Below, in pieces: positions 12,801 to 18,777 of a stretch of DNA of 21,479 nucleotides. The first letter of the stretch is position 1; every line of letters begins with the position of its first letter. This DNA is from a virus, in IMG/VR virus record IMGVR_UViG_3300002538_000028, positions 1-21,479 of that record; one strand, 5' to 3'. The translations under genes and the position numbers were made by a program. The notes under the pieces are model-generated. The model saw only the letters and a program-made list of their open reading frames with translations, did not search any database and was not told the DNA's origin.

Positions 12801-15484
12801 GGAATAATGCTAATGAGTACGCGGCAAATGCTGGTGTTCGCAAGGCTACAGAGGCCGTACAGTCGCAGGAAGCGGCACTTGTAGCACTAAAGGGCAAACA
12901 GGCCGATGAAGTTACCCAGATAACAAAGAACATCGACACCTACGAGAAGCTGAAAAAAGCACAAGTTGGCACAGGCACAGTATCGGGGGAATTAAAAACG
13001 GTACAAGATGCCCTTGCGGCAAGTTTCAAGTACATGGCCGAACAGGTCGGGGATTCATCGACTACATGGGACGAGAATGTTGACTCTGTTAAAAAGATGA
13101 CAACGCAGTATCTGGAGATGAATAAGGCTATTGAAGAGTCGAATATTAAGATACTGGAGCAAAAGGCAGCAGTAGCTGAAGCGTCATTAGACAAAACGTT
13201 GAATGCTTATCTAAAACCTGGTGAAATCGCAGGTGCAAGAAAAACCCTAGATTCGGGTGGAACAATCCAACCTACTTCTTCCGATCAAGCATGGCGAGTG
13301 AGACTATACAATTCGGGACGCGGAAGATGGGATAAGACAAATCAAACAAGTCCAGACATGACTGAGGAAATGAATGCCGCCAGTGTGGCTCGTAACCAGG
13401 CACAGCTAGACCTGACTAAAGCGAAGAACACTTCAGCATTGAAAGAGACCACTCCCGATAAAGTCGGTTTTGGCGATGTCAAAAAAGCGGATGCCGACGC
13501 GAAGGCACTTGAGAAAATCAATGATGAATATGCGCGAAGCGTAGCGGATACGGCGCAGACTGTCTCACAACTCCAGTATGAAGCATCAAAGGAAACCGAC
13601 GACATCAAGCGTGCAGAGTTGCAGATGAAGGTGTCAGAGAATCAATTCGAGGCAACTCTAAATGAAAAATACGTCACTGAGCAACGGTCACAATATGCTA
13701 CCCTTCTGAGCATGAAAGAGGAAGACCGCGATGCTCAGCGCGACATCATGGACAAGGTGCTTGGTGACCTAAACTCCAACAACAAGCGGAAACTTGACGC
13801 CCAGAAGTGGGCTGACGCGCAAGCAATCAAGGCCATGGAGAACTACCGGAAGGCGCAGGCAGAGGATGCCGCATTAGCAGATACTCGCGCTGCAAATGCC
13901 CGTAATAAAGCGAATGCAGATAGTGACCGAATCCTTGCGCAGAAAAAACAAGCTGCCAAAATCCAGTCTGAGACCAATGGCACTTCTAGTGGTATGGTAC
14001 AGGCAGTCATAGGTAGTGCTGAACAAGACGCACTAGAGGCAATAAAAAAGAGAGAAGATGAAGAGGTGCTTGCCGCGTTTAGAATTGCTGCTAAACAATT
14101 GGACATAGACAAAGCATCACAAGCAGTGAAGGACAAACTCTTTTGGGAAGCTGACGCGAAATTGCAAGGCAATGCAGACCGAAAGAATGCCGGTATTCAG
14201 CAAATCCATTTTGCAATCGATGACGCCACTCGTGCCGACGCAACGTTGCGAAGACTGGCTGAAATCGCATATGGATATACTAAAGCAGACCGTGCCGCCG
14301 CCGCATATAACCGTAGCGTAAGCGATATGGGGGAGATTCAATCAAAGGCAAGTTCAGTCATCGCTGATGCTATCGGGGGTATTTATGCCGCACAGATGGC
14401 AATGCAGGATAAATTGGCAGCAAACGGAATTGCCAAAGCACAGGAAATAGAGGCAATACGAGTTAAGACAGAGCGAGATATTGCCGCGTTAGGTGTTGGC
14501 CCTGACGTATTGATAAATACTAACAAGCTCAATGAAGAGGCTAATGCTGCATACGATGAAATTCAGGCGCGGTTCAGCAAGGAAGCTATCCTCGTTAAAC
14601 TCGACTTCCAGAAGTCGGCAATAGAGGATGCAAAGAAGGCACTACTCGATAGCGTGTCTGGCCTCGACTTCAAGGATGCGCGTTGGCAAAAGGGGTTCAA
14701 GGCTGGCTTGGATGCCGGTATGATAAAGGCGTTCGGATTGATGGGCGGAGACCCCAAACTGGTTGCCGAGGGGTCAAAGAACGGCGATTGGGGCGCGTTA
14801 ATTAAAGGATTTACCGGGGCGCAAAACATGGCCGGGATGATAAACGGTACGGGGGCCAAAGGTGGGGCTACAGCATTTGCAGGAGCAAATACTACGGCAC
14901 TAGGGGCAAACACTACAGCCTTAAATCATGTAGCAACAGCACTAGGCTATCTTTTTACTACTCAGAATATGATTATTAAAGGCGAGCGACATATACAGGG
15001 GCCAGACGACGTATGGAAAGTAACCCCATTGCCACCGCAGCAGATAGGTATAAAACCTTATACTTCCCATCGAGGAATCCCAGAGGCGGAAATACCTGCA
15101 AAACCAGCATCAGGCATTGCATCAATGGCGGAATGGTTCTTAAAGAAAATAGCGGACTCAAATGCTGAACAGGCACTAGCGAAAAGGTTGCGTAACCCAA
15201 TCCCCCCTGCATTTATGGGATTGCCGAACCTTTCTCCTCCACGTAGTCTGTTGTCGCAACTCATGCCGTCACTAAACGGTGGGTTCAACGGGCCGCAACT
15301 CGCTATGGCAGGAGCAGGCGTGGGCGGTGGGCAAACCGTCATTGTTATTAATGACTCGACACTTGCCGATGTTCGCATACGCGGGCAGGCAATCAAAGTA
15401 CTGCAGGAAGATAGGCGTGCAGCGGCGTCGGGGTTCATAGGCCCAAGCAATAACGACGGGCGCAGAATCGGCGGCGCGAAGTAA
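9890..15484 (+). CDS. Tail tape measure protein
   Basis: At 1864 residues this is by far the longest complete gene, as expected for the protein that sets tail length and is ejected ahead of DNA. The ATG at 9890 has AAAGGGGGAA upstream; an extension to 9833 would run through the HNH terminator. Residues ~1-480 are Ala/Lys/Glu-rich and largely coiled coil. Residues ~500-640 hold the tape-measure core ('LASLFGSMDAGLAFMKKLRDF', 'AKELKAFGYSAEELIPTMQII', 'GRELLQLEKANIPVI'). Hydrophobic, possibly membrane-spanning segments follow near 747-772, 788-808, 872-900 and 951-972 ('NPLGWIILGLSAVVAGTMAW'). Residues ~985-1600 are again helical and charged. The last ~250 residues are Gly/Pro-rich. I see no lysozyme or HExxH peptidase motif. 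Confidence 0.95.
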   Translation: MAEDGMDVGGGGIYVEIGATLIKLQEDLKVAKGMVEKFAADVSTDVVTIRTNPAMLEQLEAKIAALEAQVKTLSAQVVTPQVNMAELTALRAEFTALQAQMAALSAKPVVIDVVTKTTSVGAGAAVVSGKPMPQPSAKLRELNEWNSRAIANGGEAIYTKDNSAVYAKEQAKYEAALAKRAAADERAAAKIVAAQAKADAALDSQYAKWTAKQEKWVAQKEAGEQKVAIASQTAREEEAAGLAKVEQMNAQLEASDTARMEKSVANVRKLEAVQADALAKQLAAQAKLDAATVVANAKLAARVEAFNIQKVGVNGAPIFSAADAPALNAEMANLKEQQALLSAQRGELVAQSAAWKEIDAEVMAVGERIKALSPAQAFVNGLVKEQLALEKAVATAATAKTKEGTALAAQNIRNEAQTYAQNITGLQGVTPGGVFANTFTIQKSMVLMSAELQKLTIDLNNMGPSNAAYEMTKAKIDAIAGRLRALRQAAGEMKAAMQQLGSTLQGIGMGLVMAGAVGAATIFGIGKIQSHIDQTRISLASLFGSMDAGLAFMKKLRDFSENTPFKFDILLNGAKELKAFGYSAEELIPTMQIIADKVAQIGADPEMMQRVITIFGKIRNEGKIMGRELLQLEKANIPVIKYLTEYTGESWESLSKRMRNPDMTISADVALPAFTQGMKKDSSGVAKAQEMESLSGKLSNAATNFQMAITKLGDAMKGNLMKIIDWGVSVLHAIENLSPATQKAIGDFLLFGSAGAVVTGVLALLASGIISIDAKWGQFAGVLAKIPNIAVVGPIVALIAAFVGLSLATEDGRKNLQAIGANLMAVGKNFMDFAKQVWSAVAGAGGILQPVIQMIGGFLKSITGLLAANGIGATILAFALSFKALSAVLPVVVTGVATLSRSLSALGFGFALIKAEAVAAAAGATGFAAATNIASVSVAGLSTAIKAAFATNPLGWIILGLSAVVAGTMAWNNANEYAANAGVRKATEAVQSQEAALVALKGKQADEVTQITKNIDTYEKLKKAQVGTGTVSGELKTVQDALAASFKYMAEQVGDSSTTWDENVDSVKKMTTQYLEMNKAIEESNIKILEQKAAVAEASLDKTLNAYLKPGEIAGARKTLDSGGTIQPTSSDQAWRVRLYNSGRGRWDKTNQTSPDMTEEMNAASVARNQAQLDLTKAKNTSALKETTPDKVGFGDVKKADADAKALEKINDEYARSVADTAQTVSQLQYEASKETDDIKRAELQMKVSENQFEATLNEKYVTEQRSQYATLLSMKEEDRDAQRDIMDKVLGDLNSNNKRKLDAQKWADAQAIKAMENYRKAQAEDAALADTRAANARNKANADSDRILAQKKQAAKIQSETNGTSSGMVQAVIGSAEQDALEAIKKREDEEVLAAFRIAAKQLDIDKASQAVKDKLFWEADAKLQGNADRKNAGIQQIHFAIDDATRADATLRRLAEIAYGYTKADRAAAAYNRSVSDMGEIQSKASSVIADAIGGIYAAQMAMQDKLAANGIAKAQEIEAIRVKTERDIAALGVGPDVLINTNKLNEEANAAYDEIQARFSKEAILVKLDFQKSAIEDAKKALLDSVSGLDFKDARWQKGFKAGLDAGMIKAFGLMGGDPKLVAEGSKNGDWGALIKGFTGAQNMAGMINGTGAKGGATAFAGANTTALGANTTALNHVATALGYLFTTQNMIIKGERHIQGPDDVWKVTPLPPQQIGIKPYTSHRGIPEAEIPAKPASGIASMAEWFLKKIADSNAEQALAKRLRNPIPPAFMGLPNLSPPRSLLSQLMPSLNGGFNGPQLAMAGAGVGGGQTVIVINDSTLADVRIRGQAIKVLQEDRRAAASGFIGPSNNDGRRIGGAK

Positions 15485-15495
15485 CTAAAACGTAT

Positions 15496-15513
15496 GTACT
15501 TAGTAACAAGTAC
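15496..15513 (+). other. Short hairpin after tape measure gene
   Basis: GTACTT (15496-15501) pairs with AAGTAC (15508-15513) around a 6-base loop, 11 bases after the tape-measure stop. The stem is AU-rich and no U-tract follows, so its role is doubtful. The rest of the 92-base gap holds only the ribosome site of the next gene. Confidence 0.3.
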
Positions 15514-15576
15514 CTACACTTTGTAAACAGCATGTTGCCGAAACGGATTTCAGGAACACCTTCAGGGGGAACAATA

Positions 15577-15999
15577 ATGTCGCTAGACCCAAAGTTTATG
15601 AGCAGTTTCGGTTCCCAGTTTGGCGAAGCTGTTGTCGCCTACTGCGATCCAGCTGACCATAAAATGTATATCAAGTTCGATGCAGAGACGGCTATCCCCG
15701 TGAACACAGGTACAATTGCGTCACCTGTATACCTCACATTCACGGGTACATCACCGGACAGGGATGTTACCATTTTCGAGGATGTTATTGACCAATTTTA
15801 CCTCGTATATCAGGATAACGCACTAGCAACAATAACGTTAAGGTCCAAGGACAGGGGCGCGACATGGGTTATATGGACTACACAGGCATCAGGGGCTACG
15901 GTGGTTACAGGGACTCCAGATGTTGCAGGGGTTAATACAGCCACTATTGTTGTTGTTAACACCCCCCCTGTTACAGGTATCCAGTACGCCACGGAATGA
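15577..15999 (+). CDS. Small tail-region protein with one Asp-box
   Basis: A 140-residue protein of unknown function. The ATG at 15577 is preferred over 15532 because CAGGGGGAA lies just upstream. The sequence is beta-rich ('EAVVAYCDPADHKMYIKFDA', 'VTIFEDVIDQFYLVYQDNAL', 'TATIVVVNTPPVTGIQYATE'). It contains one Asp-box, 'SKDRGATW' (residues 90-97), the turn motif of sialidase/BNR-type propellers; four more occur in the fibre at 18778. One Asp-box cannot make a propeller alone, so this may be a small tail-tip or adhesion accessory protein, or a domain that pairs with another. Distal-tail protein is an alternative by position, but I see no Dit signature. Near the 3' end a run of seven Cs (15962-15968) gives an in-phase slippery heptamer. 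Confidence 0.7.
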   Translation: MSLDPKFMSSFGSQFGEAVVAYCDPADHKMYIKFDAETAIPVNTGTIASPVYLTFTGTSPDRDVTIFEDVIDQFYLVYQDNALATITLRSKDRGATWVIWTTQASGATVVTGTPDVAGVNTATIVVVNTPPVTGIQYATE

Positions 16000-16014
16000 C
16001 CTAACCAGCTTGTT

Positions 16015-16049
16015 CGCCGACGGTGTGTTCCCCCTTCGCACCGTCGGTG
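16015..16049 (+). terminator. Hairpin after the Asp-box gene, possible terminator
   Basis: An 11-pair stem (16015-16025 with 16039-16049, including one G-T) encloses a C-rich 13-base loop. It is followed by GGCAATATCATTATTATACC, AT-rich but without a clean T-run. It could end the tape-measure transcript ahead of the promoter at 16191, with modest termination efficiency. Confidence 0.5.
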
Positions 16050-16094
16050 GGCAATATCATTATTATACCAAAGGGGGGCTATTCCTTCATCATT

Positions 16095-16176
16095 CGGGCG
16101 GTATTAGCCCGTTATCGGCATAATATCGGTAATATCGTAAGATTTATCGGCAATGCCATAACATTGTCGTAAGATT
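16095..16176 (+). repeat. Iterated TATCG motifs and 10-base direct repeat upstream of promoter
   Basis: A small hairpin CGGGC/GCCCG (16095-16099 with 16107-16111) is followed by TATCGG at 16113, 16124 and 16145 and TATCGT at 16133, spaced 11, 9 and 12 bases. TCGTAAGATT occurs exactly twice, at 16135-16144 and 16167-16176, 32 bases apart (about three helical turns). The phasing and closeness to the promoter at 16191 suggest a protein-binding site array, possibly for activation. This lies in the 244-base stretch without a gene (16000-16243). Confidence 0.5.
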
Positions 16177-16190
16177 ACACATCTTCATAC

Positions 16191-16219
16191 TTGACAGAAT
16201 CCTCCGCTAGTGCTACTCT
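16191..16219 (+). promoter_or_regulatory. Sigma70-like promoter for the second tail transcript
   Basis: A perfect TTGACA (16191-16196) is followed after 17 bases by TACTCT (16214-16219), a poor -10 hexamer helped by an upstream TGC (extended -10). A weak -10 beside a perfect -35 and upstream repeats would fit an activator-dependent or regulated promoter. It lies 25 bases before the start of the large tail gene. Confidence 0.6.
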
Positions 16220-16243
16220 TTTATCAGAAAGGGAGGATTGAAC

Positions 16244-18706
16244 ATGAACAACATCACATGGGGCGCACGTGCCCTCACAATGGCCATTACGTGCATCGTA
16301 GCACTATGGGGGACTACCACTATGGCACTCGGAGCACCGACAGCAACAAATAACCTGTATGAGGTAGCCCCTGTCTCTGAACTGTTGCCGGGACCTACCG
16401 ATGGTATTACTAGGGCGGGAGCGACATTCTCATACAGCCGAGATGGGGAAGGTTTTATATTTCCAGTCGCTACAGCAGACGACGACATTGCCGGACTTAT
16501 GGGCAACGACCTATTAAAATCGGTACAGCTGGAAGCGTATTCTGACAAGGATATTCAAACCGACGCCGCACTGTCTGACTTTACGGAGTCAACCGACGGT
16601 ACTGCATACTCACTTGTCACCCCGATAAGTCAATCGGGTAATGTCAACCATAAGTGGTTGCGCAACAAAGATGCGTCTTTCGGGTATGGGGATAAGACAT
16701 TAACGGGCGATGCGACACATAGGACATATGGCGTGGCCGGGGCCGGGAATACATTTCAATCAAATTCCTGCTTGCGTATCGGCTTGCAGTTCGCCACACC
16801 ACCGCTTGGAACTGTTGATGCAGGCCCACCAGTTATTACGGGTATGCAGGCACCCACTGTCTCTTTCACTATGGCAGCTATACCTGCTGATGGGTTTGAC
16901 ATTTATCCGTCACCGCAGGTCAATGTTAGTTGGAACAGCGATGGACTTACGCTTTCTTATTCAAAATTTACTTTTGAAGGATTTGAGACACTATATACGA
17001 AACACAACAAGTGGGAAGCTGACGACTGGAGCAAAACTGTCGGCCCGGCCACCTACTACTGCGATTGGCGGATAACTGACCGCGTAATTTACTTCTATCA
17101 TGGCGCAACTGGCAAAGTGTATACTTTGAGCGTGTATGACAAAACAAATGCCGGGGCATCTCCTGCTGATAGGTTTCAAGTAAAGACTTACACTGTCAAT
17201 GCGTCATTTACAAATGCCGGTGCCTTTGCATTCAACGTTTCGCAGCAACTATTCCATACTGAAGGCACATTCAAAACCGACTGGATGACACTGTCTCGTG
17301 AGACTACCACTGCAGAAACACCCGTATTGACGGCATGGCCTACAGGTTCGACAGACTATCTCAACCTGCAGATAGAGGGCGACCAGCCGTTTGTGCGGGA
17401 CGGCAATCGGGAACGTTATAACATTCGGATGACAGCTACTTACCCAGATAGTGGGCACTTACCCGACGGCACAACACAGGCGGCGTGGAACCCGTGCCCA
17501 TTAGAAGTATTCCATGTTGACTATCCGAGCGACTGGCCTGCACTTGAGGGTTACGATGGCACATCTTTCGGTACGGCCATAGCCAAGTGCGAGGAGACAG
17601 GCAACGAAGACCCACTGAGCCGTTCAATGTCGTTCGACTTGCAATTGAGTGACCCCACTATTGAAGCGGCGCAACCGGCATATGACGGCCTACCGTGGTA
17701 TCGGCAAGTTGTAGCTATTAACTTCATGCAAGTAGGGACACCTAGCGTACTACGACTTACTGCTTTCACTAATAGCATAGATGAGCCGGTGTTCACCGCT
17801 AACGGCAATGAGCACACAGTGAGAATCAACGCCGTGTCACAGGCAATGCTTTGGTCGAAGCAATCCATGATGGGTTGCAAGCCTTTATGGGGGATGACGA
17901 TTCAGACGGCGGTAGAGACGATACTCGATTACCTTGGGATACACCCCGACAGGGTAGACACTTCCGGCGTAACTGCAAGTATCACCATAGAGGATCCACT
18001 TTTCAGCTACGATGAATCAAAGTACGGTACGCAGATGGGGAATATGGATGGCCTGCGTCTTATCAAGGATTTAGTCTATGACTACGGATGCGTACTGCAA
18101 GACCGTGGCAACCCTACCGTAAACATGAGCGGGTTTTACCTTGTCCCCAAACCTGTAGCAAAAACTGGTGGCGCAATTTTAGCACTTCCGTTAATCACAG
18201 ACGACACACCGGCCACGGGTGATGAGACCTTCAGCACGCTGAGTTTCAGAAGGAATTGCACAGAAGCCTATACGGGGATTATAGTGTCAGCTACCGATTC
18301 GGCAGGGAAAACCATTACTGCATCTGCCAACGTGACAAGCCCGCAATTACCGTTCCCACAGGTGTTGCATATCGACTTATCCCAAGCCACTTCGGAGCAG
18401 CAGAAGGCACTTGGCCTATGGAACCGGGGAAGAGTCGTTACGCAGGTGCAACTCAACGAAATCGCAAAGCACGAGCTTAGGTGGGTTTCGCAAGGTCGCA
18501 ATGAGTTGATTGTTAAGAACACCGCCTATGGGCTAAATACGCTCTATAGCGGCGACCTAGTGCGCGTTACAAGCGCGAAACTTGGTTACACAAACGAACA
18601 ATTCCAGGTCGTGAATATCAATATCACGCATGACAGCAAGGAGCTAGGGTTTAAGTATCCCGAAACCACTCTGACACTTCGAGCGCCGGACCCCACCGTC
18701 GAATAA
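16244..18706 (+). CDS. Large tail-tip / baseplate hub-like protein with signal-like N-terminus
   Basis: An 820-residue protein. The ATG at 16244 has an excellent site (AAAGGGAGG, 7-base spacing), and the gene has its own promoter. Residues 1-35 look like a Sec signal peptide: 'MNNITWGAR', hydrophobic 'ALTMAITCIVALWGTTTMAL', then a possible cut 'ALG|AP'. That is odd for a phage virion protein; an alternative start at Met27 (ATG 16322 with GGGGGA upstream) would remove it. Residues ~190-350 are beta-rich and may be lectin-like ('VNVSWNSDGLTLSYSKF', 'DWRITDRVIYFYHGATGKVYTL'). Residues ~540-820 ('MTIQTAVETILDYLGI', 'NMDGLRLIKDLVYDYGCVL', 'GLNTLYSGDLVRVTSAKLGYT') recall baseplate hub/tail-associated proteins, where a helix pair is followed by strands. 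The hub role is inferred from position between tape measure and fibre. Confidence 0.6.
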   Translation: MNNITWGARALTMAITCIVALWGTTTMALGAPTATNNLYEVAPVSELLPGPTDGITRAGATFSYSRDGEGFIFPVATADDDIAGLMGNDLLKSVQLEAYSDKDIQTDAALSDFTESTDGTAYSLVTPISQSGNVNHKWLRNKDASFGYGDKTLTGDATHRTYGVAGAGNTFQSNSCLRIGLQFATPPLGTVDAGPPVITGMQAPTVSFTMAAIPADGFDIYPSPQVNVSWNSDGLTLSYSKFTFEGFETLYTKHNKWEADDWSKTVGPATYYCDWRITDRVIYFYHGATGKVYTLSVYDKTNAGASPADRFQVKTYTVNASFTNAGAFAFNVSQQLFHTEGTFKTDWMTLSRETTTAETPVLTAWPTGSTDYLNLQIEGDQPFVRDGNRERYNIRMTATYPDSGHLPDGTTQAAWNPCPLEVFHVDYPSDWPALEGYDGTSFGTAIAKCEETGNEDPLSRSMSFDLQLSDPTIEAAQPAYDGLPWYRQVVAINFMQVGTPSVLRLTAFTNSIDEPVFTANGNEHTVRINAVSQAMLWSKQSMMGCKPLWGMTIQTAVETILDYLGIHPDRVDTSGVTASITIEDPLFSYDESKYGTQMGNMDGLRLIKDLVYDYGCVLQDRGNPTVNMSGFYLVPKPVAKTGGAILALPLITDDTPATGDETFSTLSFRRNCTEAYTGIIVSATDSAGKTITASANVTSPQLPFPQVLHIDLSQATSEQQKALGLWNRGRVVTQVQLNEIAKHELRWVSQGRNELIVKNTAYGLNTLYSGDLVRVTSAKLGYTNEQFQVVNINITHDSKELGFKYPETTLTLRAPDPTVE

Positions 18707-18735
18707 CCCTACCCGCAACTACATAAACCACGCAT

Positions 18736-18763
18736 GGCCACTCCTTTGGGGGTGGCCTTTTCT
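18736..18763 (+). terminator. Intrinsic terminator between tail protein and fibre genes
   Basis: GGCCACTCC (18736-18744) pairs with GGGGTGGCC (18749-18757, one G-T) around a four-base loop TTTG and runs into TTTTCT. It is compact, GC-rich and typical. The fibre gene starts 15 bases after it and has no visible promoter, so readthrough or processing must supply its transcript. Confidence 0.75.
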
Positions 18764-18777
18764 ATGGGGGAACTTCA

